Origin: Actinobacillus equuli
GTDB lineage: Bacteria; Pseudomonadota; Gammaproteobacteria; Enterobacterales; Pasteurellaceae
DNA length: 64,000 nt
Assembly (NCBI RefSeq): GCF_900636745.1
Contig: NZ_LR134310.1
Span: forward strand, 1,914,501-1,978,500
Direction: 5' to 3'
Program-made: the position numbers and the translations under genes
The notes under the pieces: generated by a model
Database searches by the model: none
Told to the model about the DNA's origin: nothing
Seen by the model: only the letters and a program-made list of their open reading frames with translations
In this document: positions 38,507-47,870 of the stretch, in pieces
Numbering within the stretch: the first letter of the stretch is position 1
How the letters are laid out: each line of letters opens with the position of its first letter

Positions 38507-39820
38507 TTAATGCGAAGAATGACCGCTTGGTTGTAAATATTCTTCCCTGTTCGGATCGACCGTTTTAGATTTACGAATCATCGGTTCTACGGTTGAACCT
38601 TGCACTAAAATTGAAAACATTACCACCGCATAGGTCATAACCAGAATTAAATCTTTTACATCTACTTCGCCGGCAAATGCCACTTTACTTGGAATTGCTA
38701 GCGCCATTGCTAGCGCAAGCCCACCGCGTAAACCGCCCCATGTCATAATTTTTAAAGTATAAGGGTTATAGGTACGGAATTGCTGCATCGCTTTGAACGG
38801 AATCCATAAACTGAGATAACGTGCAGCTAAGCAAACCGGAATGGCCACAATCATTAAGATAACGCCGTAAATATTAAAATCGACTAATAACAATGCAAAA
38901 CCGATCAAAAAGAACAGCAATGAGTTAAGGAAGTGGTCGATCATTTCCCAGAAGTGGTCAAGATAACGTTGACTTTGTTCTGAAAAGCCGGAGCGACGTG
39001 TCCAGTTACCAATCATAATACCGGAAACCACCATCGCTAATGCGCCTGATACGTGCAAAATATTACTTGCGAACATAAAGCCGGCAGTAGGAATTGTGAG
39101 GGTGATGAGCATCTCCATCGAGCCGTCATCGGTTGAGGAAATTAATATATGTGCAATAAAACCGAGTACGAAACCGAATAAAATCCCCCCGATAGCTTCA
39201 TGCATAAACAGCCCCATAATACCGGAGAAAGTGGCTTCTTGTCCGCCGAAAGCAACAGCGAATACGGTAACGAAAATAACCAAACCCACACCGTCATTAA
39301 ATAATGATTCGCCTTCTACTTGCATTGATAAACGCTTTGGTGCGCGTAAATTTTTGATGATTGCCAATACCGCAATCGGGTCGGTTGGCGAAATCAGTGA
39401 GCCGAAGACAACACAATAAATAAAATCAATCGGTAAGCCGATAAGATGAGCTATACCCCAAATTAGACTTGCAATGAAGAATGTCGAGGCTAGCGTAGAA
39501 AATAAGGCAAAGGTGGTAATTTCCCATTTTTGATCTTTTAAAATCGGCAGTTTTACTCCAAGTGAGCCGGCAAAAAGTAAGAAACCGAGAATACCGTTAA
39601 GCAAAAAGCTTTTGAAGTCGATTTGTTCCATTACTTCTTTGGCTATCGTGTCGATATTAAACCAACCTAACGAGCCTAAAACCCAAACAAGCAATGAACA
39701 AACCATTGCTGCGGCCGTAATCGCAATGGTTGATTGTACTTTTGCGCTAATTTTACTTGTAATGAATCCGAGCAAAATAGACAGCGCCGAGAGGAAGCAA
39801 ATATATGCGTAGATGCCCAT
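38507..39820 (-). CDS. CPA1-family Na+/H+ antiporter (NhaP type)
   Basis: Inner-membrane cation:proton antiporter with about 12-13 membrane segments. Family motifs are GSLISPTDPIAVLAI (about 138-152) with the ion-binding Asp and GESLFNDGVGLVIF (about 170-183) with the conserved Asn-Asp pair. TWGGLRGGLALAMAL (about 358) is also typical of CPA1. Length 437. A USS inverted pair overlaps the last codons and the downstream gap (about 38475-38529). Ion specificity cannot be assigned. Confidence 0.88.
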   Translation of the reverse strand: MGIYAYICFLSALSILLGFITSKISAKVQSTIAITAAAMVCSLLVWVLGSLGWFNIDTIAKEVMEQIDFKSFLLNGILGFLLFAGSLGVKLPILKDQKWEITTFALFSTLASTFFIASLIWGIAHLIGLPIDFIYCVVFGSLISPTDPIAVLAIIKNLRAPKRLSMQVEGESLFNDGVGLVIFVTVFAVAFGGQEATFSGIMGLFMHEAIGGILFGFVLGFIAHILISSTDDGSMEMLITLTIPTAGFMFASNILHVSGALAMVVSGIMIGNWTRRSGFSEQSQRYLDHFWEMIDHFLNSLLFFLIGFALLLVDFNIYGVILMIVAIPVCLAARYLSLWIPFKAMQQFRTYNPYTLKIMTWGGLRGGLALAMALAIPSKVAFAGEVDVKDLILVMTYAVVMFSILVQGSTVEPMIRKSKTVDPNREEYLQPSGHSSH

Positions 39821-40002
39821 AGGTAATCCTGTCGATATGAATAAAAGAAATGAGAAAGCCGAATTGAGGCTTAAGAAAGAGTGAAATTAAAACAATTTTC
39901 CGTATTAATGTAAAGGGAAAAGGCGAACTTAGAGGGCTGCAAGCGGTCTGATTTGTGCGTAAATTTACCAATAAATTTGTAAAAAAGTGACGAATTTCAG
40001 AT

Positions 40003-40030
40003 TTGAGAATTGCTCGCTTTACAGTATAAT
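40003..40030 (+). promoter_or_regulatory. ppiD promoter
   Basis: -35 TTGAGA (40003-40008) and perfect -10 TATAAT (40025-40030) with a 16-base spacer, about 45 bases upstream of the ppiD ATG. The rest of the 254-base gap to the divergent antiporter gene holds a single USS at 39949-39957. Confidence 0.75.
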
Positions 40031-40074
40031 CAGCACAATTTTTTGCATTAAACTTAATACTTAGGAATCTATCA

Positions 40075-41952
40075 ATGATCGAAAAAATGCATGAACGGAC
40101 AAATGGTCCCGTCTTTAAAATCATTTTTGCGTTAGTCTCTTTATCTTTCGTTATTACCGGTATCGGTACCGGCTTAGCGGGCGTAGATACTTCAGCTGCT
40201 AAAGTAAACGGTACGGCTATTGAACAACAAGCATTCAATGCTGCAAAAAGTCGTCAACAAACTATGTTAAATACGCAAATGGGCGAACGTTTTTGGGATT
40301 TATTAGATACGCCGGAATATGCGGCGCAATTCAACCAGTCTATTTTAAATGGCTTAATTGATGATGAACTTCTGCGTCAATATGCTCAGAACCTCAAATT
40401 AGGTATCAGTGCGGAACAAATCAAATCAGAAATTGTAAATAGTCCGACATTCCAACAAGACGGAAAATTTAATAATCAATTATATCAACAAGCATTACGT
40501 AATAACGGTTTAAGTGCTGACGGTTATGCTGCGATCGTAAATGAAGGAATGTTATTTTCTCAAATCCAAGAGGGGATTGTTGGCAGTCATTTTTCCGTAC
40601 CGGCAGAACAAGAATTATTAGCTAAATTATTACTGCAAAAACGTCAGGTTCGTTTAGCAAATTATTCAGTTGCAGCTGAAGCGCAAAATCAGACCGCTTC
40701 AGGTGAAGAATTACAGGCTTATTATGATGCGCATAAAAACGCATTTGTTGAGCCGGAAAAACTGACTGTTGAGTATGTGACCTTAACACCGGAAAATGTG
40801 GCAAAAAATGTTCAAGTTACGGATGAACAAATTGCGACATATTATGAAAAAAATAAAGCGGATTATGTTACTCAAGGTGAAACGCATATCGCCCACATTC
40901 AAGTAGCAAACGAAGCGGAAGCGAAAGCACTTGAGCAACAGCTTGCTGGTGGTGCGGATTTTGCTGCATTGGCTAAAGCAAAATCAACTGATAAATTATC
41001 AGCGGCACAAGGCGGTGATTTAGGTTGGGCGAAAGCGGGAACTTTCCCGAAAGCGTTTGAAGATGCGGCGAATGGCTTACAAGTTGGTGCCGCTAGTCAA
41101 GCAATCAATGTAGATGGTGCTTATCACATCATTAAAGTATTAGCGCGTAAAAATGAACAAGCTATTCCGCTTGAGCAAGTAAAAGACAATATCGCTAAAA
41201 CGATTCGTAATGAATTGTTATTAACCGAATATTCGAACCTAGCGCGTGAAATGGCAAATAAAGCGTTTGAAAATAACGGTTCATTAGAAAGCGTTGCACA
41301 AGCGGGTGGTGTAGCGATTCAAAAAACAGCGCAATTTACCCAACAAAACGTACCGGCTGAATTAAATAATGAGAAAGTATTAAAAGCATTATTTAGTGGC
41401 GAATTACGTCAAAGCGGTCAAAACTCAGATGCTTTAGATATTGGTGATGAACATAATCCGAAGACAATGTTCGTACGTGTAAGCGATTATCAAGCTGAGC
41501 GCGTAAAAACCTTAGACGAAGCAAAGGCGGATGTTGAAGTTGCAGTGAAACAGCAAAAAGCTGAGCAAGCGTTAATCGCTAAAGCGCAAGAAACAATTAA
41601 ATCGTTGGAAAGCGGTCAAGCGGCAGATGTTCAGTTCGGTGCGGCGCAAACATTAGTTTATGCACAAGCGCAAGGACAACAACCGGTATTAGCACAAACC
41701 GTGTTTGCTATGACAAAACCGGCTGATAAAGCGACTTATAGTGTCGCTCGTGATGAGCAAGGCAATGTAGTGATTGTTGCTTTAGATAAAGTGATTGATG
41801 GAAGTTCTGAAGAATTTAAACCGCTTGCGGCGCAATTTAGCCAAGCAGATCAATTACTATTACGTAATGATTTGTTAAAAGATTTACGTGCGAAAGCTTC
41901 AATTGAAGTAAATGCAGATTTTATGGAACAACTAGGATCAGCATCACATTAA
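40075..41952 (+). CDS. ppiD: Periplasmic folding chaperone PpiD
   Basis: Inner-membrane-anchored SurA-like chaperone with a parvulin-type peptidyl-prolyl isomerase domain, acting on newly exported proteins at the SecYEG exit. N-terminal membrane segment at about 17-38, SurA-like N domain (about 40-200), and parvulin domain with ETHIAHIQVA...LAKAKSTD...GGDLGW...FPKAFEDAA (about 262-360). Length 625 is normal. Confidence 0.94.
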   Translation: MIEKMHERTNGPVFKIIFALVSLSFVITGIGTGLAGVDTSAAKVNGTAIEQQAFNAAKSRQQTMLNTQMGERFWDLLDTPEYAAQFNQSILNGLIDDELLRQYAQNLKLGISAEQIKSEIVNSPTFQQDGKFNNQLYQQALRNNGLSADGYAAIVNEGMLFSQIQEGIVGSHFSVPAEQELLAKLLLQKRQVRLANYSVAAEAQNQTASGEELQAYYDAHKNAFVEPEKLTVEYVTLTPENVAKNVQVTDEQIATYYEKNKADYVTQGETHIAHIQVANEAEAKALEQQLAGGADFAALAKAKSTDKLSAAQGGDLGWAKAGTFPKAFEDAANGLQVGAASQAINVDGAYHIIKVLARKNEQAIPLEQVKDNIAKTIRNELLLTEYSNLAREMANKAFENNGSLESVAQAGGVAIQKTAQFTQQNVPAELNNEKVLKALFSGELRQSGQNSDALDIGDEHNPKTMFVRVSDYQAERVKTLDEAKADVEVAVKQQKAEQALIAKAQETIKSLESGQAADVQFGAAQTLVYAQAQGQQPVLAQTVFAMTKPADKATYSVARDEQGNVVIVALDKVIDGSSEEFKPLAAQFSQADQLLLRNDLLKDLRAKASIEVNADFMEQLGSASH

Positions 41953-41972
41953 TTTAAATTAGTTATTGTTAT

Positions 41973-42008
41973 AAACGCCTAGAACATTGAGTTTTAGGCG
42001 TTTTTATT
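41973..42008 (+). terminator. ppiD terminator
   Basis: Perfect 9-bp stem AAACGCCTA / TAGGCGTTT (41973-41981, 41995-42003) followed by a T run. Confidence 0.85.
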
Positions 42009-42070
42009 TTGTCACAGGATCGTATCCCCGATATAATGCTAATTTAGCTGTTATGTAAAAGTAGGTTTGT

Positions 42071-42724
42071 GTGGAAATAGTCATTAATCTTGCCATTTAT
42101 CTTCAATTTTTTATCGGTTTATTTGCGATTGTGAACCCGTTTGGTTCATTACCGATTTTCTTTAGTATGACAAGCCATCAATACGAGGCGGAGCGTAATC
42201 ATACAAGCCTAGTGACGGCAGTTTCTATCGGAGTCATTTTATTAGTCAGTTTATTTTTCGGAAAACTGATTTTAGATGCATTCAGTATCTCACTTGATTC
42301 TTTCCGTGTAGCGGGCGGTTTTCTGATTGTCAGCATTGCAATGACGATGATTAGCGGTAAATTAGGTGAGCATAAACAAAATAAAGAAGAGAAAAATGCC
42401 GATGTAAGCGAATACGAAAATATCGCCGTTGTACCGTTGGCTATGCCGATTATGGCGGGGCCGGGTGCTATCGGTTCTACGATTGTTTGGGGAACGCGTT
42501 ATAATCATTGGGTTGATTATGTCGGTTTTAGTCTCGCAATCGGTGTATTTGCCGCAGTATGTTATGTTTTATTCCGTTTTTCGGCGCCTTTAGTGAAAAA
42601 ACTGGGCAAAACAGGTTCTAATGTTGTGACCCGTATTATGGGGTTGATTTTGATGGCATTAGGTATTGAAATTATTGTGGCGGGTTTAAGTAATCTATTT
42701 CCGGGTTTAACATCTATTCATTAA
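42071..42724 (+). CDS. MarC-family integral membrane protein
   Basis: Six-helix inner-membrane protein of the MarC/UPF0056 family, function unknown. It starts with GTG (MEIVINLAIYLQFFIGLFAIVNPFGSLP) after AGTAGG. PFGSLPIF and VPLAMPIMAGPGAIGS are the two family hallmarks (about 24-31 and 125-140). Length 217 is normal. The solute-binding lipoprotein gene follows after 13 bases and may be co-transcribed. Confidence 0.88.
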   Translation: MEIVINLAIYLQFFIGLFAIVNPFGSLPIFFSMTSHQYEAERNHTSLVTAVSIGVILLVSLFFGKLILDAFSISLDSFRVAGGFLIVSIAMTMISGKLGEHKQNKEEKNADVSEYENIAVVPLAMPIMAGPGAIGSTIVWGTRYNHWVDYVGFSLAIGVFAAVCYVLFRFSAPLVKKLGKTGSNVVTRIMGLILMALGIEIIVAGLSNLFPGLTSIH

Positions 42725-42737
42725 TAGGATTATACAG

Positions 42738-44285
42738 ATGCTTTTTCTTAAACAAGCGGTCAAATTTTGGCGATTTTTTGCAATTTGCACAGTAGGTGTC
42801 AGCCTACTGTCTGCTTGCGATCAAAAAAGTCAGCAACCAAAGGTTGTGAAGACGACATCAACAGAATCCTCCATTAATAAAAACATATTAAAACGAGCGG
42901 TGTATGCGGAACGCTTACGTGTTGATCCTCACTTTATTCAAACTTCTGATGAAGCGGCGTTTATTCGAGATATTTTTGCCGGTTTGGTTGAGTTTAATGA
43001 GAAAGGTCAAATCGTGCCGGCACTCGCTAAAGATTGGTTTAGTGAAAATAATAAAGATTGGCTATTTATTCTCGATGACAGTGCTAAATGGTCAAATGGC
43101 GAAAGCGTAACGGCAGATGATTTTGTAGCTAGCTGGCAGCGTTTAGCTGCTCCTAAAAATGTTTCTCCTCTTGCACCTTACTTAGTCTATATGGGGATAG
43201 AAAATGCCAAAGAAATTGTTGAAGGGAAAAAGCCGGTTAGTGAATTAGGTGTAAAAGCGTTAAATTCGCATAGCTTACAGATTAAGCTCAGTAAACCAAA
43301 TGCACAATTGGTGAAAATGTTAGGGCATTCCGCTTTACTACCAACCTTTAAAGGTGAGGCGCCGAAGCTTAATACTTTAGTAACGAGCAGTGCTTATCAT
43401 ATTTTTGAAAGTAGTGATAGATTTGCGAAATTACAAGCGGTTAAAAACGGCTTAGATTTTGCAACAGTAGAGCATTATGCTATCGGTGATTTACAAGCGA
43501 TTAAGCAATTTGACGTAATTGAGAACCCATTACCAAGCCAGCAGCATAATATTTGGGAATTCCCTCGCTTATGTACTTATTACTATGAGTTTAATTTCGC
43601 CGATCCGCAATTGAAGAAAAAAGAAGTACGCCAAGCGTTGAAAGCAATTGTGCTTTCTGCACGAATTCCACATTTATACGGCGTGGCTAATTTTTCTGTA
43701 TTACCAAGGAATATGCAGGCTTCTGTGACTCGTCAATGGGCGCCAGTAGTGGTTGAGCCATTATTAGCTCAGGCCGGAATTAACGTACAGAATCCGCTGA
43801 AATTAACCTTGCTGTATGATGATCACGGCAGACATAGTGTGATTGCCAATCAAATGATACGTACTTTAGGAGAGTCTGATCTATTACAGATTCAGCCGCA
43901 AGGGGTAAGCTGGGAGCAATTTTTGGCATTAAGAGAACAAAAAGCGTTCCAATTAAGCCGAGCGGGTTGGTGTGCCGAGTATGCGGATCCACTGCCGTTT
44001 TTATTACCTTTCCATTCACAAAGCTCGGATAATAAGAGTAATTATGCAAATGAAATGGTTGATAAACAATTAGAACAGCTGCAACATGAAAAATTATCGG
44101 AAGAGCAGCGCCAACAACTTATTCATAGCATTGTGCAACAATTAGAGCAGGATGTGGCGATTTTGCCTATGTTCCAATATCATCGCAAAGTTGCGTTAGA
44201 CTCCACCATTTTAGGTATTGATCTACATAACGATAGCGAAGTAATTTATAGTAAACATTTATATCGAATGAAGCCCAAGGATTAA
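42738..44285 (+). CDS. Family 5 (oligopeptide-type) extracellular solute-binding lipoprotein
   Basis: OppA/SapA/DppA-class substrate-binding lipoprotein. The signal peptide ends in the lipobox LLSAC with Cys27 as the lipidation site. Mature features include NKNILKRAVYAERLRVDPHF, GLVEFNEKGQIVPALAKDW and NGESVTADDFVASWQRL, diagnostic for the family. Length 515. A USS lies inside the signal-peptide coding region (about 42753). No permease or ATPase genes are adjacent, so the transporter partner is elsewhere. The following mrp gene starts 3 bases later. Confidence 0.88.
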   Translation: MLFLKQAVKFWRFFAICTVGVSLLSACDQKSQQPKVVKTTSTESSINKNILKRAVYAERLRVDPHFIQTSDEAAFIRDIFAGLVEFNEKGQIVPALAKDWFSENNKDWLFILDDSAKWSNGESVTADDFVASWQRLAAPKNVSPLAPYLVYMGIENAKEIVEGKKPVSELGVKALNSHSLQIKLSKPNAQLVKMLGHSALLPTFKGEAPKLNTLVTSSAYHIFESSDRFAKLQAVKNGLDFATVEHYAIGDLQAIKQFDVIENPLPSQQHNIWEFPRLCTYYYEFNFADPQLKKKEVRQALKAIVLSARIPHLYGVANFSVLPRNMQASVTRQWAPVVVEPLLAQAGINVQNPLKLTLLYDDHGRHSVIANQMIRTLGESDLLQIQPQGVSWEQFLALREQKAFQLSRAGWCAEYADPLPFLLPFHSQSSDNKSNYANEMVDKQLEQLQHEKLSEEQRQQLIHSIVQQLEQDVAILPMFQYHRKVALDSTILGIDLHNDSEVIYSKHLYRMKPKD

Positions 44286-44288
44286 TCG

Positions 44289-45386
44289 ATGAATCAACTT
44301 AACGAACAGCAATTAAGTGAAATTAAATTTGTTTTACAAAATTTCACTCACCCTACATTGCAAAAAGACTTAATCGCACTGAATGCGTTTAAAAAAGCGG
44401 AATTAGGCGCAAGCATTTTGCGTTTGGAATTTACCATGCCGTTTGCTTGGAATAGCGGTTTTGAAGCATTGAAAGCGGAAACAGAAGCAAAACTCAAACA
44501 AGTTACCGGCGCAAATGAAGTAAAATGGATCTTAAATTATCAAATCGCCACCTTAAAACGCGCCAATAGCCATCCGGCAGTAAACGGCGTAAAAAATATT
44601 ATTGCGGTAACATCAGGTAAAGGTGGGGTAGGTAAATCGACTACCTCGGTAAATCTTGCATTGGCATTAAAAGCGCAAGGTGCAAAAGTGGGTATTTTAG
44701 ATGCGGATATTTACGGCCCGTCAATTCCACATATGTTAGGCGCTCAGGATCAGCGTCCTACTTCTCCGGACAACAAACACATTACCCCGATTGAAGTTTA
44801 CGGTATTCAATCAAACTCAATTGGTTATTTAATGGCGGAAGATAATGCCACCATTTGGCGTGGACCAATGGCAAGTTCGGCATTAAGCCAATTATTAAAT
44901 GAGACGTGGTGGACGGAACTAGATTACCTTGTGATTGATATGCCGCCGGGTACCGGTGATATTCAACTGACCCTTTCTCAACAAATTCCGGTAACCGGTG
45001 CGGTGGTGGTTACAACGCCACAGGATATTGCGTTGTTAGATGCAATTAAAGGCATTTCAATGTTCCAAAAAGTGTCGGTACCGGTATTAGGTGTCATTGA
45101 AAATATGAGCGTGCATATCTGCCAAAATTGCGGTCACCACGAAGATATTTTCGGCACTGGCGGTGCAGAGAAAGTAGCGAAAAAATATGGTACCAAAGTA
45201 TTAGGACAAATGCCGTTACATATTCGTTTACGTCAAGATTTGGATGCCGGTACACCGACCGTCGTTGCGGCACCGGAACACGAAACTAGCCAAGCGTATA
45301 TCGAATTAGCGGCAAAAGTTGCTTCGGAATTATACTGGCAAGGTTCGGTTATCCCGTCTGAAATTATGATTCGTGAAGTGAAATAA
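44289..45386 (+). CDS. apbC: Iron-sulfur cluster carrier ATPase Mrp/ApbC
   Basis: Cytoplasmic P-loop ATPase that carries Fe-S clusters to target proteins. An N-terminal DUF59-like domain (about 1-85) precedes the deviant Walker A motif SGKGGVGKS (about 107-115). The cluster-binding pair is CQNCG (about 277-281). IDMPPGTGDIQLTLSQ is the Mrp signature. Length 365. Its downstream USS hairpin is split by the transposon beginning at 45445. Confidence 0.94.
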   Translation: MNQLNEQQLSEIKFVLQNFTHPTLQKDLIALNAFKKAELGASILRLEFTMPFAWNSGFEALKAETEAKLKQVTGANEVKWILNYQIATLKRANSHPAVNGVKNIIAVTSGKGGVGKSTTSVNLALALKAQGAKVGILDADIYGPSIPHMLGAQDQRPTSPDNKHITPIEVYGIQSNSIGYLMAEDNATIWRGPMASSALSQLLNETWWTELDYLVIDMPPGTGDIQLTLSQQIPVTGAVVVTTPQDIALLDAIKGISMFQKVSVPVLGVIENMSVHICQNCGHHEDIFGTGGAEKVAKKYGTKVLGQMPLHIRLRQDLDAGTPTVVAAPEHETSQAYIELAAKVASELYWQGSVIPSEIMIREVK

Positions 45387-45436
45387 GCCCTGCTCAATAA
45401 CAACCACATAAAATAAAACAAGCGGTAGGATTTGCA

Positions 45437-45444
45437 GAAAAATT
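45437..45444. repeat. Target-site duplication, left copy
   Basis: GAAAAATT, identical to 55227-55234. In the restored site it is exactly the loop of the apbC terminator hairpin. Confidence 0.85.
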
Positions 45445-45469
45445 CGGTATTATGTAGCAGTTGCACAAA
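45445..45469 (+). repeat. Left terminal inverted repeat (25 bp)
   Basis: Begins CGGTATTATGTAGCAG and is a perfect reverse complement of 55202-55226. No further copy was found inside the element. Confidence 0.9.
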
Positions 45470-45494
45470 GATTTAACCGATTGAAAACATTAAC

Positions 45495-45529
45495 ATCCCT
45501 ATTGAAATTTTCACTCAATAGGGATTTTT
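45495..45529 (+). promoter_or_regulatory. Leader stem-loop covering the ribosome site of the 127-residue gene
   Basis: ATCCCTATTGA (45495-45505) and TCAATAGGGAT (45515-45525) form a perfect 11-bp stem with a 9-base loop and a five-T tail, ending 3 bases before the ATG at 45533. The only Shine-Dalgarno-like sequence, AGGGA, is inside the 3' arm. It can act as a terminator or as a block to translation of read-through RNA. Confidence 0.65.
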
Positions 45530-45532
45530 ATT

Positions 45533-45916
45533 ATGACACAAAAGTTACTCAAACACGAGTTAGTCGAACGGTTGTTTCAACTGAAAGAAAAACAAGATTT
45601 ATTAACGGTGCAAATGCAACTTTTAACGCAAGAGATTAGCGAGTTGGCAGATCCATTTATGCCGAAAACACCGAAAAGCCAGTCTGTGATTACTACTCGT
45701 TTAATCGCACAAGTATTAAAGGAAAATCAGGATATGTGGTTGGTATGTGGGGATATCGCAGAACGGGCATTACTGTTAGTAGGGCAACCGCAGTTTGTTG
45801 ATGTTAGCGATAACCATTATAAAGCAGTCAAAAGAATGTTGTTGCGGTTAGAGAAAAAAGGATTAGTTGAGTGTGCAGGATTTCATTGGCGGTTAAAAAC
45901 CTTGAAAACTAATTAA
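45533..45916 (+). CDS. Small coiled-coil / winged-helix-like protein of the transposon
   Basis: Unrecognised 127-residue protein. Residues 5-40 form a likely coiled coil (ELVERLFQLKEKQDLLTVQMQ), followed by a Pro/Lys linker and a compact C-terminal domain with KAVKRMLLRLEKKGLVE and a final HWRLK, suggestive of a winged helix. The same architecture and ending (WRLK) occur in the convergent gene at 45920, only 3 bases away, so the two are probably distant paralogues. Its leader hairpin resembles that of the intact transposase. A DNA-binding accessory or regulatory role in transposition is inference. Confidence 0.55.
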   Translation: MTQKLLKHELVERLFQLKEKQDLLTVQMQLLTQEISELADPFMPKTPKSQSVITTRLIAQVLKENQDMWLVCGDIAERALLLVGQPQFVDVSDNHYKAVKRMLLRLEKKGLVECAGFHWRLKTLKTN

Positions 45917-45919
45917 CAG

Positions 45920-46354
45920 TTACGCTTTCAATCTCCACTGCACATCATTTGCTTTTAATGCTACTCGTTCTACCACGCCTTTATTAAGCCAGTGTTTCAA
46001 TGCGCCACGAACAGAAACAGTATGCTGCGGTTGAATGATTGGTTCTTGTTTATCTCGAATAAGAACGAGCTTAATCAATTCATTAACGGTAAATTCATGG
46101 TTTGGTTGAGCCTTCATCTCTGCCAGTACCATTTGGCGTAATTTCCCTTTAAAATGGCGTTTATGAGTTTGATAAGTATAAAGCTCCGTATTGTATTCAT
46201 CAGTTAGCGCTTCTGCTTGCATAACCTCAATAGCTGCTTGTAGCTTATCAAGCTTACTCTCCACCAAAGCAAGATGTTCTAGCACTTGCTTGCGCTCACG
46301 CTGCAAGCGGTCAATTTTTGCCTGAATTTGGCTTAAATAAATTTTCTTTGCCAT
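45920..46354 (-). CDS. Small coiled-coil / winged-helix-like protein downstream of transposase 1
   Basis: Unrecognised 144-residue protein. A long coiled coil (about 8-48, QAKIDRLQRERKQVLEHLALVESKLDKLQ, heptad-like) precedes a basic linker and a C-terminal winged-helix-like domain (about 80-144: FTVNELIKLVLIRD..., VRGALKHWLNKGVVERVALKANDVQWRLK). Its ATG overlaps the transposase stop codon by one base, so it is translationally coupled to that gene and likely acted with it. It contains the only clear USS inside the element (46303-46311). Confidence 0.55.
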   Translation of the reverse strand: MAKKIYLSQIQAKIDRLQRERKQVLEHLALVESKLDKLQAAIEVMQAEALTDEYNTELYTYQTHKRHFKGKLRQMVLAEMKAQPNHEFTVNELIKLVLIRDKQEPIIQPQHTVSVRGALKHWLNKGVVERVALKANDVQWRLKA

Positions 46355-47388
46355 TACATTACCAATCGTTCTACTTGTCTATGGTTGCCTTGCCAGTAGC
46401 CTTTCCAAGCATTATCTGATGACGTGCTGAGGCATTTACTGGTGATATCATTGAAAATGGTTAAATTGTCCAGTTTACGAGTATCTTCACGATAGGCGAC
46501 TTCGTTGGCATAATTATCAAGATACACGTTACTCATCTTGTGGACTTGTCCGTAATACATACGTTTGAAACGTGCGAAGTAACTTTCCGCAAGGTTATTA
46601 GTAATGCCCTCATCGCTACGATATTCACGTTGATGGTTTACTCGTTGTAGGTCGTAATTCACCATCAATTCATCATACGCCGAGTTTTCGTCCGCATGAA
46701 TGCGGCTGTTTGGTTCAATGTACGCAGTGGCTAATTTCTTCACCGTTTCAGTGTTCTCTGAGAGAATAGGGAAAGTGATGGTTTTCTTTGCACCCACTAA
46801 TTGTGGATTAGAGGAAGTTTCCTGTTCTGAATAACGCTCACGCATGACCAATACCGCACGTTTATTTGGATTCGTATTTTCTTTTAATCGTCTATCCACA
46901 CGTTCTGCTTTCTTATTCTTTGGGCGTGGCGCAGAATGTACATAAGTGCCATCAATATGGATTTCGCCTACTAGGGGGAATAGCTCACGTTGAATAATCA
47001 GGCTTTCACGAATCTTATGCGCCAGCGTAAATGCTGTTTTGTACTGTACATTCAAATCACGAGAGAGCTGGCAAGCGGAAATCCCTTTTACCGCATTCAC
47101 AAATAATGCAATAGCGAATAAGTAAATTTGAATCGGCAACTTATGATTCGCAAAAATCGTCCCTGACGTGATGCTAAAGGTATGCTTACAATGCTTGCAT
47201 CGCTACTGCTTACGTGTGGAGATAAAATAGGCTTGATGTTGCACACCGCATTTAGGGCATACGACATGCTTTTCACCTCCCCAACGAATATCGCATAGCA
47301 TTGAAAACGCTTCCGCATCAGATAGACGAGCTACCTTGATAGGCGAAAGCGTTCGGGCTTTGCTTGTGAGAAGAAAATGAGATGCCAT
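46354..47388 (-). pseudogene. IS1595-family transposase 1, interrupted by an amber codon
   Basis: In one continuous frame of 345 codons the protein aligns end to end with transposase 2, except that codon 62 is TAG (47203-47205) where the paralogue has Trp (KQW versus KQ-stop). The stop falls inside the zinc ribbon (CPKC before it, CKHC after it). Downstream the ISXO2-like catalytic domain is intact: HIDGTY, HADENSAYD and NNLAES supply the acidic triad. A single TGG to TAG change explains it. It would be inactive unless suppressed. Confidence 0.85.
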
Positions 47389-47416
47389 TTAATATTTAAA
47401 TCCTATAGGTTATCGT

Positions 47417-47445
47417 TTGTTAAAATGCACATAGAGGTGTATAAT
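47417..47445 (+). promoter_or_regulatory. Promoter of the XRE regulator-methyltransferase operon
   Basis: -35 TTGTTA (47417-47422) and perfect -10 TATAAT (47440-47445) with a 17-base spacer. The leader to the ATG at 47510 is about 58 bases and AT-rich, with short dyads (GTATAATTAT near 47439; ATAAATATAC near 47463) that could be an operator. Confidence 0.7.
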
Positions 47446-47509
47446 TATCTTATTTACGATTTATAAATATACATAAACAGTGATAGCTTGTCAATATAGA
47501 GATACACAA

Positions 47510-47839
47510 ATGAATACAAGTGAAAGACTTAAACGCATAATGGAAGTGAAAGGATTTAATCTAAAAACTTTTGCAGAACAAGCTGATATACCTTATCGAA
47601 CACTGCAAAACTACATTTTAAGTGGGCGAGAACCGAATGCAGAAGCTTTAATGAAACTGCATACCCGATTAGGTATTAATCTAAATTGGCTGGTCAGTGG
47701 TAATGGTCAGATGTTTAATGACAAGTTTGAAGTATCTAATTTGAGTCAAGAAGATATAAATCTTATCAATAATTATCAAACAATGTCAGAAGATATTCAA
47801 ACTGCATTCAAAATATTATTTAATAATTACAAGCTATAA
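47510..47839 (+). CDS. XRE/CI-like helix-turn-helix regulator of the restriction-modification cassette
   Basis: 109-residue protein with an N-terminal helix-turn-helix (about 4-60, LKTFAEQADIPYRTLQNYILSG) and LGINLNWLVSGNGQMF, the ending typical of the phage CI-type DNA-binding domain. A short helical C-terminus lacks the CI protease domain. It lies 31 bases ahead of the methyltransferase and probably sets the order of methylase and nuclease expression, like C proteins of other type II systems. I chose ATG 47510; an in-frame GTG at 47480 has no ribosome site. Confidence 0.8.
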   Translation: MNTSERLKRIMEVKGFNLKTFAEQADIPYRTLQNYILSGREPNAEALMKLHTRLGINLNWLVSGNGQMFNDKFEVSNLSQEDINLINNYQTMSEDIQTAFKILFNNYKL

Positions 47840-47870
47840 CCTTAGATTGGAAACTTAATAAGTTATTAAT

